This document shows positions 34,005 to 42,646 of a stretch of 64,000 nucleotides of DNA, one piece after another; the stretch's first letter is position 1; each line of letters begins with the position of its first letter. The notes beneath the pieces were generated by a model that searched no databases, was not told where the DNA came from, and saw only the letters and a program-made list of their open reading frames with translations. This DNA is from Bacillus sp. AFS088145 (GTDB lineage: Bacteria > Bacillota > Bacilli > Bacillales > Bacillaceae_G), in contig NZ_NUUX01000026.1 in the NCBI RefSeq assembly GCF_002564465.1, positions 1-64,000 of the forward strand. Direction: 5' to 3'. The position numbers were made by a program, and so were the translations under genes.

Positions 34005-34763
34005 TTGAACAAAGTCGTGCAAAAAAATCGAAGAAACCCTAATATTTTTAATCATTTTTCATCCTATTCAAAAAAAAAGGACAATTTGTTTCAATTTACT
34101 TTTAATCGATTTGATTCGTTCCAAAGGCTAATAAAAAATGATGCACCAATAAGTATTAAACAGGACAAAATAATAAAGCAAAATTTAGCTTTTATAAGAC
34201 TCGTTAATGTTTTACCTAAAAAAATAAGTTTAGACATTTATATTAATCGTACAAAATTTATTTCGAATTTAACTTTTAAAGAATCAACTCACTATTTAGC
34301 TTTACCATCAGGGGTACACTTTGTTGAAATTTTTAAAACTAATGATCAATCAAAACCAATTCATTCAGAACAAATATCTTTACTTGCTGAACAAAATTAT
34401 ACGATAGCTATTGGTTATAACTTAGACCAAATTTCCCTGTTTTCATATATGGATAATCACACCTTGCCTCAAGGCGAAGCTAAAATCCGTTTTATTAATT
34501 TATCCCCTAATTCACCAAATCTAGATTTTGCAGTAAAGGCTGGTGAAGGCGATGTTGTTTTCCCAAATGTCCCATACCGAAAAGCCTCAGAATATCTGCC
34601 TATATCGCCTATGACAGTTAATTTGGAAATACGATTAACGGGTACGAAAATGATCATATTTCCTCTCTATAAATCAAAGTTTAAAGAAAATATAGTATAT
34701 GATTTAATTTCAGTAGGGTGTGTTGAAGAGAACCCCAAATTTGACGTTATTACATTATTTTAG
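34005..34763 (+). CDS. DUF4397 domain protein
   Basis: A 252-aa protein starting at TTG, about 7 bases after AGGAGG. After a basic, Asn/Phe-rich head it has two DUF4397-like repeats: FIRLVNVLPKKISLDIYINR with HYLALPSGVHFVEIF, then IRFINLSPNSPNLDFAVKAG with SEYLPISPMTVNLEI. No signal peptide is seen. DUF4397 proteins are often secreted or envelope-linked; the form here without a leader may belong to spores, but that is a guess. Confidence 0.8.
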   Translation: MNKVVQKNRRNPNIFNHFSSYSKKKDNLFQFTFNRFDSFQRLIKNDAPISIKQDKIIKQNLAFIRLVNVLPKKISLDIYINRTKFISNLTFKESTHYLALPSGVHFVEIFKTNDQSKPIHSEQISLLAEQNYTIAIGYNLDQISLFSYMDNHTLPQGEAKIRFINLSPNSPNLDFAVKAGEGDVVFPNVPYRKASEYLPISPMTVNLEIRLTGTKMIIFPLYKSKFKENIVYDLISVGCVEENPKFDVITLF

Positions 34764-34797
34764 ACCGTTCACTAGATAAATATCTTTTATATAAAAT

Positions 34798-34827
34798 AAA
34801 AAACTCGGACTAATCATCCGAGTTTTT
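34798..34827 (+). terminator. Terminator of DUF4397 gene
   Basis: Stem AAAAACTCGGA/TCCGAGTTTTTT with a 7-nt loop. Confidence 0.85.
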
Positions 34828-34995
34828 TACAGAGTGTTGAAATATAAAATGGTCAAACGTATATTAAGTGAATCTTATTGGTAATATAATTCATTTTTTT
34901 GATCTAAAAGTGAGTTTACATGTTAATATGATTGAACGGTTTTATACTATCAACAAACTCTAGTAATTGTTTTATTCTTTGATGAATAAGTTGAT

Positions 34996-35148
34996 TGGAA
35001 CTAAAGGGGTGCTAAAACTCCTATGGGATAAGCGGGAAGGCTCCAGACCCCGCAGGGGCTCGCCGAGGAGGCTAAAGAATCTCGCCCCATGGAAAGCGAG
35101 AGCATCCCGTAGTGGAAATCAACATCACTAAACTCCTTTTACGAAATT
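34996..35148 (+). repeat. Dispersed repeat family 1, copy B
   Basis: Shares CTCCTATGGGATAAGCGGGA, GACCCCGCAGG, AGGAGGCTAAAGAATCTCGC and the end TCCTTTTACGAAATTTT with copies at 26002 and 50581. GGGTGCT pairs with AGCATCCC at the hairpin base. It occupies the gap between two genes (34764-35176), in which I see nothing else except a short stretch at 34836-34880 resembling the remnant at 8034. Confidence 0.85.
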
Positions 35149-35176
35149 TTAGTAATTTATTTGACAAGGTATTTTT

Positions 35177-36280
35177 TTATGCCTCTTTCGGCAACGTTAT
35201 GTAAAATGCAGTCCATTCATCATCAGAAAAACATTTAATATTGCCATCATGTTTTTCAATGATTTGTTTACATACAAATAAGCCAATTCCGGTACCATGA
35301 TTTTTTGTCGTAACAAATGGTTCAAAAATTGTCCGTATGCTTTCTTCACTAATTTTAGGACCATTATTTCTTATTTGAATTTCAATCATATCCTCTAAAT
35401 CTGAAACTTGATAATGAATCGTTTTTTGACCATCGTTTTCAGCCAAGGCATCGATTGAATTCATTAATATATTAAGTAAAACTTGACGTAGTTCATTTCT
35501 GAAACCTGGTATGTAAATTTTTTGAGATATTCCTTCTTGTAAAATGACATTCGAATTTACAATACTCGGATATAAGAATTCAGTGATTTCTTTAAATAAA
35601 TCATTAATTAAAAAGGATTCCACTATCTGATCATGATCCTTTTTCGAGACATGAAGAAATTGATCAATTCTAAAATTTAATTGATGCAATTCATGATCTA
35701 TGATGTCTAAATATTTTAATTGTGGATGATCACCTTTAAGTAATTTTACAAATCCAATAATTGAAGTAAGTGGATTTCTGAATTCATGAACGAAACTAGC
35801 AGACATTTGTCCTAAGATTGTAAGTCTCTCTTTGTGAGTCTCGTCAATAAATTGTTTTTTCTCTTCTATATCCTGTGTAATGAGATATGAATATTGCTTT
35901 ACAGTAAAATAAATAAACTGGTCAAAAACGTAATTAATTTTATTAATGAGTGGTTGAAGTAGACTAATACTTTCTTCAAATTCTGACAAATGTTTAAATA
36001 ATTCACTTCTACCTATATTTGAGTTATACACAAAATCTCCGATGTTAGCACTTGCTTTAGCTCGTTCAAGGGCTATTTTATGTGCCAAATCTTTGACTTG
36101 ATCCTCATTTATTTTGCCCTCAATAAATAATAATGTAAAGTCAATCAATTTAGTTCCATTAATGATAATCTCGGATTTAAATGGATCATTATCGCTTATT
36201 ACCGCTTGGGCGACCCAATTCTTTGTTAATGTAGGCATACTTTCCTGTATGAAAGTGCTATACCTACTCTCTATTGACAT
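35177..36280 (-). CDS. Cytosolic sensor histidine kinase
   Basis: A 367-aa kinase without transmembrane segments. The N-terminal 140 residues are helical (MSIESRYSTFIQESMPTLTK...) and probably the sensor. HisKA has the H-box SFVHEFRNPLTSI (phospho-His about residue 165), and the ATPase domain has NILMNSIDAL, IRTIFEPFVTTKNHGTGIGL. No response regulator is adjacent, as with sporulation kinases that feed Spo0F. The ATG at 36280 is about 14 bases after GGAGG, rather far; a TTG at 36301 overlaps that site. A sporulation role is inferred only. Confidence 0.88.
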   Translation of the reverse strand: MSIESRYSTFIQESMPTLTKNWVAQAVISDNDPFKSEIIINGTKLIDFTLLFIEGKINEDQVKDLAHKIALERAKASANIGDFVYNSNIGRSELFKHLSEFEESISLLQPLINKINYVFDQFIYFTVKQYSYLITQDIEEKKQFIDETHKERLTILGQMSASFVHEFRNPLTSIIGFVKLLKGDHPQLKYLDIIDHELHQLNFRIDQFLHVSKKDHDQIVESFLINDLFKEITEFLYPSIVNSNVILQEGISQKIYIPGFRNELRQVLLNILMNSIDALAENDGQKTIHYQVSDLEDMIEIQIRNNGPKISEESIRTIFEPFVTTKNHGTGIGLFVCKQIIEKHDGNIKCFSDDEWTAFYITLPKEA

Positions 36281-36593
36281 ATCAATAAGGAACACCTCCA
36301 ATAAAAAATCTATTAATTAAATAGTAACAAATTTTTAAATATTCGTTAAGTAAAAAAATAAAAATTTGTCGAATTTATTACGACAAAGTAATATTTTTTA
36401 CAATATTCTGATTAAATTGTAAATTAAATTTATGAATATTTCATTCATTTCATTCAGTAACTAAATTTTTACGATTGTCACTTTGTTCTAATTATAATAA
36501 AACTAAAAGTATGCAAAAATGTCAATAATAGGGTGTGTAGAATAGAATAAAGTTAGATACAATTAAATTAATAAACTGAAAGTAGGTATTTCG
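36281..36593. other. AT-rich intergenic region between kinase and yueI-like genes
   Basis: Divergent promoters should lie here. I see no gene, repeat or strong hairpin. Confidence 0.5.
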
Positions 36594-36983
36594 ATGGCTG
36601 GAAATAAAGTTGAAGATTATTTAATTAAAGGTATCTATGGTGAAAAGCAAATAAAAATTGAAGAACGAAATATTTTTTTAGGAACAATTCGTGAAAGAAT
36701 TGAAATTGCGTTAACTACAAGTCAAGTGATGGCAAATTCAATTTATCCAATCGTTGAAAAATCAATCAATATGAAAAATGTTACTTTATTATTAAACGGT
36801 ACACTTCCCTATAATACAATTTCGAAATATCTTTTAATGGCAAAGAAAAAAAATATTCCCTTTTCACTAGTCAATAATTTACCCGTCCCTACTCCAATCG
36901 GGCTTGTCGTTACGCATAATGACGCAATTGATAAAAATGAAATATTTATTAAAGATGAGCTTTATAAATCAACTAATTTTTAA
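36594..36983 (+). CDS. yueI: YueI family protein
   Basis: A 129-aa protein with the family pattern: KVEDYLIKGIYGEKQIKIEE, FLGTIRERIEIALTTSQVM and PTPIGLVVTHNDAIDKNEI. It is full length for DUF1694/YueI, whose function is unknown. A weak GAAAGTAGG site precedes the ATG. It is transcribed alone, convergent with the CNNM gene, and the two share a terminator. Confidence 0.9.
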   Translation: MAGNKVEDYLIKGIYGEKQIKIEERNIFLGTIRERIEIALTTSQVMANSIYPIVEKSINMKNVTLLLNGTLPYNTISKYLLMAKKKNIPFSLVNNLPVPTPIGLVVTHNDAIDKNEIFIKDELYKSTNF

Positions 36984-37018
36984 CTAATTCGGTATGTGAA
37001 ATTTCTTATAATGTAGAT

Positions 37019-37060
37019 AAAAGCGCAGCTTAATTGTTATTACAATTTAAGTTGCGCTTT
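37019..37060. terminator. Bidirectional terminator shared by yueI and CNNM genes
   Basis: Stem AAAGCGCANCTTAA/TTAAGNTGCGCTTT. On the minus side it overlaps the last codons and stop of the CNNM-type gene. Confidence 0.8.
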
Positions 37061-38387
37061 CTTCTTCAAGTTCAGTTTTTTTAATCGATTCACGTGTTAA
37101 TTCAATTAATTTTATATAATGTCCGTCTAACTTAAGGACTTTAAATGTACAGTTTTGATATTTAATCGAATCTCCTTCTTGCACATCAAAATTTTCAGTT
37201 AAAATCCATCCACCAATTGTATCAACATCTGTATCATCAATGTCTAAGCTAAAAACATCATTAATTTCACTAATTAAAACTTTACCTGCAATGATGAATT
37301 TATTTTCGCTTACTTTACTTATATCCTCTTTCTCATCAACATCAAACTCATCTCGAATTTCCCCAACAATTTCTTCTAAAATATCTTCAACTGTTACTAA
37401 GCCAGATGTACCTCCATATTCATCAACTAATATCGACATATGTATATGTTCTCTTTGCATTTTAACAAGTAAATCATGAACTGATATTGATTCAATAACT
37501 TGAATGATTGGTCTAATATATTGTTCGAGTGTTTTTACCTCTGCTTCGCCTTTATGAAGAACAAAATCAGTAAAAACATCTTTAAAATTTATTAAACCAA
37601 CGACATGGTCCTTATCTCCATCTACAACAGGAAAACGCGTATATTTTTCTGTACTCATAAAGTGAATATTCTCATGAAAAGCTTCACGCAAATCAATTGC
37701 AACCATTTCGGTTCGAGGAACCATTATTTCTTTTGCTACTCGCATATTGAAATCAAATATATTGTTCACATACTTAAATTCAGATTGATTTATTTCGCCA
37801 CTTTTATAGCTTTCAGAAAGTAGAATTCTTAATTCCTCTTCTGAATGAGCAACTTCATGTTCTGAAGCAGGAGGAAGTCCAAATATTTTTAAGACCATCC
37901 TTGCTGAATTATTAAACAACCAAATGAACGGATAGGTAATTTTGTAAAAAAGAATCAAAGCTGGAGAAAACCTTAAGGTAATTTGCTCAGCCTTTTGAAT
38001 AGCGATTGTTTTAGGTGCTAATTCACCAACTACAACATGAATAAATGTAATAATTCCAAAAGCAAGTAAAAAAGAGATCGTGCCGCTTACTGCAGTAGGT
38101 AAATGCAAATCGTCAAGTAATGGATGCAATAATTCATCTACAGCTGGTTCACCTAACCAACCTAAACCTAAACTCGTAACAGTTATACCAAGTTGACAAG
38201 CAGAAAGATATTCATCGAGATGTGTTATTACTCGTTTTACAGCTCTTGCTTTTTTATTTCCCTCGCCAATTAACTGATCAATTCTAGAACTTCTAATTTT
38301 TACGATTGCAAATTCTGATGCAACAAAAAAGGCAGTAAATGCAATTAATACAACAACTAATAATAACTTAGTACCAATTCCAAACAA
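37047..38387 (-). CDS. Hemolysin C/CorC-CNNM family membrane protein
   Basis: About 446 aa: a DUF21 membrane domain with about four helices (1-185), two CBS domains (about 205-330, with MVPRTEMVAIDL and ILVDEYGGTSGLVTVEDILEE) and a C-terminal CorC_HlyC domain. The family includes Mg2+ exporters and paralogues such as YhdP and YqhB. I favour a TTG start at 38387, 9 bases after GGAGGG; an ATG at 38426 would add 13 residues but has no ribosome site. Confidence 0.9.
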   Translation of the reverse strand: MFGIGTKLLLVVVLIAFTAFFVASEFAIVKIRSSRIDQLIGEGNKKARAVKRVITHLDEYLSACQLGITVTSLGLGWLGEPAVDELLHPLLDDLHLPTAVSGTISFLLAFGIITFIHVVVGELAPKTIAIQKAEQITLRFSPALILFYKITYPFIWLFNNSARMVLKIFGLPPASEHEVAHSEEELRILLSESYKSGEINQSEFKYVNNIFDFNMRVAKEIMVPRTEMVAIDLREAFHENIHFMSTEKYTRFPVVDGDKDHVVGLINFKDVFTDFVLHKGEAEVKTLEQYIRPIIQVIESISVHDLLVKMQREHIHMSILVDEYGGTSGLVTVEDILEEIVGEIRDEFDVDEKEDISKVSENKFIIAGKVLISEINDVFSLDIDDTDVDTIGGWILTENFDVQEGDSIKYQNCTFKVLKLDGHYIKLIELTRESIKKTELEEESAT

Positions 38388-38890
38388 TTGAGTCATCCCT
38401 CCAATTGGAAGTGAGGCCATCTTCATAATTAATATTTTTTAAATTAGGCTTATCTTAGTATATTCAGATAAATAATTTGTTATCAAAATTTTTTTAGGCA
38501 TTCTTAAATCAGGATCGAAATGATTTTAGAAAAGGGTTTGCATTTTGTGTTTTAACACTCAAAGATGCCTTCTCTCTTATTACCATTCTTTACCTTATTT
38601 CTGTTTTCCTTCTCCGAACAGTGTCTTGCATTATATGCTATATATCTACTTTATATTCTAAAATCGGTAGAATATTTTGTTAAAAACACCGTAAAAAACC
38701 GTGTTTCGATAAAAATCAATACAAAAGTAATTAAGTTTACATTTTCAGCCATTTTGAATAGTTAGAAGCTATTTATTCGAAGTATTTTAAGAACTTTTGC
38801 CGAGTCAACACTAGTTTTGTCAACCTCAAAGGAATGTGACATTTAATAAAGAATTTTTAATATATAAATTATTTGGAGGAGGAATAACGT
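38388..38890. other. Intergenic region without a supported gene
   Basis: AT-rich, with one 66-codon frame at 38565-38765 that has no ribosome site and a low-complexity hydrophobic product. No hairpin or repeat was identified. The promoter of the RacA-like gene should be near 38850. Confidence 0.5.
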
Positions 38891-39355
38891 ATGTATACAA
38901 CTTCTCAAGTGGCAGAACAACTGCAATTAACAAATAAAAAAGTATTATTTTTTTTAAAAAAAGGAAATTTAAAAGTAGAGAAAACTCATAATGGATATTT
39001 ATTTACTGAGGAACAAATCGAACAAATTAAAGAAATTTATGAAGCTTCGTTGCAAACGATCGAACCAAAACAAAATGACACTGATCATATTGACATTATA
39101 AAAGAATTAACTCAAAAATTAATAAAACTTGAAGAAAAAGTTGAAACAAAAGCAAATGAAGTCGTTTCAGTACAAATTTTGGAACATCGATGTGAAATTG
39201 AAGATTTAAAGAAAGTAGTTGTTACCCTTGAAAATCAAGTAGAACAATTAAATGAACAAGTGGCCTTATTAAAAGCGGATTTAGAGGATCAGAAAAAGAT
39301 TATTACATTTAAACCGAAAAAACGATTTGCAATTTTATCGATATTCGGAGTTTAA
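38891..39355 (+). CDS. MerR-type HTH plus coiled-coil protein (RacA/DUF3967-like)
   Basis: A 154-aa protein. Residues 1-50 form a MerR-like winged helix (MYTTSQVAEQLQLTNKKVLF). Residues about 65-135 are a coiled coil (VVTLENQVEQLNEQVALLKA), followed by a basic hydrophobic tail FKPKKRFAILSIFGV. This is the layout of RacA, which anchors the chromosome at the pole in sporulation, and of DUF3967 proteins; the short length leaves the choice open. GGAGGAGG precedes the ATG. Confidence 0.8.
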   Translation: MYTTSQVAEQLQLTNKKVLFFLKKGNLKVEKTHNGYLFTEEQIEQIKEIYEASLQTIEPKQNDTDHIDIIKELTQKLIKLEEKVETKANEVVSVQILEHRCEIEDLKKVVVTLENQVEQLNEQVALLKADLEDQKKIITFKPKKRFAILSIFGV

Positions 39356-39446
39356 AAATCTAGAGACATGTTTAAAGGTTCATGAATTGAACTTTAGAAC
39401 AAAGCCAAGCGCGGTAATAATGAATGCAAAGGTTTGGCGTGCATTT

Positions 39447-39480
39447 AAAAACGTAGAAGAATTTTCTTCTACGTTTTTTT
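39447..39480 (+). terminator. Terminator of RacA-like gene
   Basis: Perfect stem AAAAACGTAGAAGAA/TTCTTCTACGTTTTT with a tight loop and a T-run. Confidence 0.85.
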
Positions 39481-39536
39481 TACATACTAAACCGAATGTT
39501 GGTCAAAAATAAATTTGTATGAAAGGAGGAATTTCC

Positions 39537-39728
39537 ATGCAAAAAAATGCGCGACAATATACTCAGGATGCAACTACTGAACTTAAACACGCAATTGAAT
39601 GTCTTCAATCTGCATTAGAAACCGTTGAAAAACCCCAAAACCATGAAAGAATCGAACAAGCGCTTCAAGCTTGTCAAACAGCTTATAATCAAACGAATCA
39701 GGCAGCAGGTATTCTTGAACAAGAATAG
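39537..39728 (+). CDS. Hypothetical 63-aa helical protein
   Basis: AAAGGAGG lies upstream of the ATG at 39537; an ATG at 39519 precedes that site and is unlikely. The product MQKNARQYTQDATTELKHAI and onward is Gln/Glu/Ala-rich and helical, with a LQSALETVE repeat-like character, reminiscent of small spore or stress proteins. No family is recognised. It ends at a terminator and is monocistronic. Confidence 0.7.
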   Translation: MQKNARQYTQDATTELKHAIECLQSALETVEKPQNHERIEQALQACQTAYNQTNQAAGILEQE

Positions 39729-39739
39729 TATGCAAATTG

Positions 39740-39767
39740 AAAAACTCAGGTTTATCCCTGAGTTTTT
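39740..39767. terminator. Bidirectional terminator
   Basis: Stem AAAAACTCAGG/CCTGAGTTTTT with a 6-nt loop, between the 63-aa gene and the convergent GNAT gene. Confidence 0.85.
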
Positions 39768-39772
39768 CGCAA

Positions 39773-40330
39773 TTACTTATCATAATACATTAATATTTCT
39801 TTAAATTCATTTGAATATTTTAATAACTTAATAGCATGCTTAATATCCAATAAAAATGGTACAGCAATAATATCATCACTTATTTCAAAATATTCATCAA
39901 TCGGTAAAATTTTAAATCCTGCACTTCTAGCAAACATATATAGCCTTTTATTTATTGTACCAATATACCAATCAGCGTTAGTATGATTGGCATGATCATA
40001 ACACGCTAGTAATATTTGTTTAAAAAATCCTTTTCCTCTATTTTCTCTTGTAATTAATAATTTACCAATTTCATAGATTTCTTCATTTTGAATGTATTTA
40101 ATATATTTGTTTTCGGAAAAATTATAATAATATTTATTTTTATCCTCATTTTCAATATTATATTTACTAAACTCGAGGGTACCAATTAACTTTTTATCCG
40201 AATTACAAATTCCATAACGAGTAACTTCATTACTTCTTACTAAGAAAGGTATTTCGTTTTCTTCACAAAAATCTCCCCAAAGCTCGTTAAATAAATTATT
40301 CTCTTCTTTTGTATGAATAACACGAAACAC
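39773..40330 (-). CDS. GNAT-like acetyltransferase
   Basis: About 185 aa. The acetyl-CoA-binding loop is TRENRGKGFFKQILLACYDH (about residues 100-119), with upstream strands matching a GNAT fold and a divergent C-terminus. I favour the GTG at 40330, 9 bases after AGGGG; a GTG at 40336 is too close to it. The substrate is unknown and the nearest neighbours give no clue. Confidence 0.7.
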   Translation of the reverse strand: MFRVIHTKEENNLFNELWGDFCEENEIPFLVRSNEVTRYGICNSDKKLIGTLEFSKYNIENEDKNKYYYNFSENKYIKYIQNEEIYEIGKLLITRENRGKGFFKQILLACYDHANHTNADWYIGTINKRLYMFARSAGFKILPIDEYFEISDDIIAVPFLLDIKHAIKLLKYSNEFKEILMYYDK

Positions 40331-40582
40331 TCTCACTCACCCCTAAAATTCTATATAAATATTCTTATCTTACGTCTATAAAACAACGTTTATACCAATT
40401 TTTAATTTTGTCTCTTTAATTCTATTTAGTTATTTTGTTAAAAAAATATTTTATTGGCCTGTTTATATATGGCTCTATTGTATGGTAAAATTTAGCTTTT
40501 GGCAACGCTTACATAACCAATTATGTATAATTTGTGAAATCAAAATTATCTCATAATTAGTTTTCTAGTATAGATTAATACG

Positions 40583-40628
40583 ATATTGTAGGTTTTCAAC
40601 CGAAATATTATTTCGTAATTTACAATAT
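40583..40628. repeat. Nested dyads in the gap between GNAT and McrC-like genes
   Basis: ATATTGTA (40583-40590) mirrors TACAATAT (40621-40628), and inside lies CGAAATATTATTTCG (40601-40615). No T-run follows. The remainder of the 444-bp gap 40331-40774 is AT-rich and shows no gene. Confidence 0.4.
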
Positions 40629-40774
40629 AAACAATGTATCAAAATGTCAAAAAAAATCTTCGAATTAAAAATTATGCCCTATGCCATCGATTGGTAAAGG
40701 GCACATAAATTTTGTTTGGTTGACTGTCTAAATTCAGTTTCAATTACAATCGAACCGCAAAGTTCAATTTTGGA

Positions 40775-42646
40775 TTATTTAAGTTCTTCAAGTGTTCTGT
40801 TTATTATTTCTACTAACTCTCTTTCACCTACAAGTTCATAAAAATCCTCGCCCTTTTTCTTAGGGTAAAACTGAATATAAGTACCACAACCCGCTTCAAG
40901 AACTTTACGATGAACATTACTACCCGGATATAAACAAATCACTTCGTTAATCGGTTTTCGCACATATGTCATTTTCCCATTAACACGTTCAACATACTTT
41001 AGTCCCCAGTATTTATACATTTGTTCCATTGCCTTTGTATTCCCTACTGGTTGATAAATATTAAACATTGGACTATATTTAATTTCAAAAATGATCGAAG
41101 CAACGTATTCTTTATTTTTTTTTCGATAAAAATCTAGTCTAATATCCGGTTTTTTCGACTCTTCACCACTAAAAAAATTTGTTCCTTTTAACAGTGAAAC
41201 TTGTGGACTTCCCTCGATAATTTCGTTATAAACTAAATTAATGATCCAACTTTTATTTTCAAGTGACACAAATGCTCCATCCATTAACTCATCGTCTTTT
41301 ATATGCATTAAAATCTGTTCAGCTAACGGTTCAAAATCATTTTTAAATTTTAACTTTAAGAAAATATCGCATAATGAGAAAAAGACAAAGTATTCATATA
41401 GTAAAAAAGTTGGCTTATATACAGGTAAAAGCATTTGTTTTTTTCCATACTCCTTTACTTTTTTATCAAACAAGCTTAAGGAATGAATAAAATTTAAAAA
41501 TACTTTCGATGGACTAGTTGGATATTTTGAAGTATCAGTATCCGTCACTATACGAAAGATTCCAATTGTATATTCTCTAAAATAAACTTCATAAAGTTTC
41601 TCCAAAGAATTCGTAATGCGTTCTTTTTCTGAAACACTTTTAGTTAATTTTTCTAATTCTAACTCTTTTAACATTTTTGACTGTCTATATTTCGCTTTTT
41701 CTCGATCAGTAATTGAGCCATTCCCAACTACATTCTGCATCATTTTTTCTATATCCTTGACTTGAAAATCGATTTGATCCATTTTATTTTTGTCTTTAAC
41801 TAATTCATATTTTACAAAGGTTAATAATGTTTCAATTGTAAGTAGAAATTTACGAACTTTATGTTTAGCATACTTTATCTCATCGATATAATTTTCTTCT
41901 TGAACAACTGGCTGCATTGTTAAATTAGTTGCATTTGAAATGGCTGGATGCAATAAGGTCCATCTAATTGTATTAAAATCTAATTTTTTCAACTGTCTTT
42001 TTAATTCATATTCCTTTTTTTGTTTCCGCTTTAATTTACTTATAAACTGCTGAATTGCAACTAGTAGTCTTTCTTCATTTGACTCGATAAATCGAATAAT
42101 CGGCCAAAAATACATTGTTCCATTTTGAGTAAATGAAGCGGAAGATTTTTTAAAGTATTGCGAGTCATTCATTATTCCATTGATTTGTTGATTTAATGTT
42201 GAATGCATCCACTCTAATTGATCATAATCTAAATTTTTCGGTACTATTTTTATCATTCCATAAAATTGTTGTTCTTGATAAATAATACAAAATTCATAAT
42301 ATCCGCATCTCCATGGATAGGCATTCTCGGTTTTACCATGTTCATATATTAATATTTTTCTTTTTTCAGATGTAAAAATAAACTGCTGATCATCCAGGTT
42401 TTCTTGTTGAAAATGATAAAGATTATTCCAAACGAACGTAATTTTACCGTCAAACTCACCATCGACTTGAAATAAAAATCTTTTTAATTCCTGTATTTCA
42501 TAGGCAAATAAGTAAGCCTCTTTTGGGTTCATTGTAAGTGCATCAAGAGATATTTTTTCCTCTTTCCCCCTAGTTCCGACAAGAATTGCAATCGTAAATG
42601 GGAGATATAGTGGCTCAAAAATTTCTGGACTATTATTAGTTGACAT
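40775..42646 (-). CDS. McrC-like/DUF2357 nuclease of a two-gene defence system
   Basis: About 623 aa. The middle is helical with a coiled-coil stretch; the C-terminus has a PD-(D/E)xK core: KPDIRLDFYRKKN (Asp), then IIFEIKYSP (Glu-x-Lys), around residues 505-530. DUF2357/COG1700 proteins act with McrB-type GTPases or ATPases in phage and foreign-DNA restriction. The start, ATG at 42646, overlaps the upstream gene by 11 bp and is 10 bases after GGAG. This is the cleaving subunit. Confidence 0.82.
   Translation of the reverse strand: MSTNNSPEIFEPLYLPFTIAILVGTRGKEEKISLDALTMNPKEAYLFAYEIQELKRFLFQVDGEFDGKITFVWNNLYHFQQENLDDQQFIFTSEKRKILIYEHGKTENAYPWRCGYYEFCIIYQEQQFYGMIKIVPKNLDYDQLEWMHSTLNQQINGIMNDSQYFKKSSASFTQNGTMYFWPIIRFIESNEERLLVAIQQFISKLKRKQKKEYELKRQLKKLDFNTIRWTLLHPAISNATNLTMQPVVQEENYIDEIKYAKHKVRKFLLTIETLLTFVKYELVKDKNKMDQIDFQVKDIEKMMQNVVGNGSITDREKAKYRQSKMLKELELEKLTKSVSEKERITNSLEKLYEVYFREYTIGIFRIVTDTDTSKYPTSPSKVFLNFIHSLSLFDKKVKEYGKKQMLLPVYKPTFLLYEYFVFFSLCDIFLKLKFKNDFEPLAEQILMHIKDDELMDGAFVSLENKSWIINLVYNEIIEGSPQVSLLKGTNFFSGEESKKPDIRLDFYRKKNKEYVASIIFEIKYSPMFNIYQPVGNTKAMEQMYKYWGLKYVERVNGKMTYVRKPINEVICLYPGSNVHRKVLEAGCGTYIQFYPKKKGEDFYELVGERELVEIINRTLEELK

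Noticed and set aside
38565-38765. 66-aa hydrophobic protein
   Set aside because: No ribosome-binding site, low-complexity AT-rich product and no neighbour support.
39327-39512. 61-aa protein overlapping the RacA-like gene end
   Set aside because: It overlaps the coding end and runs through the terminator hairpin at 39447-39480.
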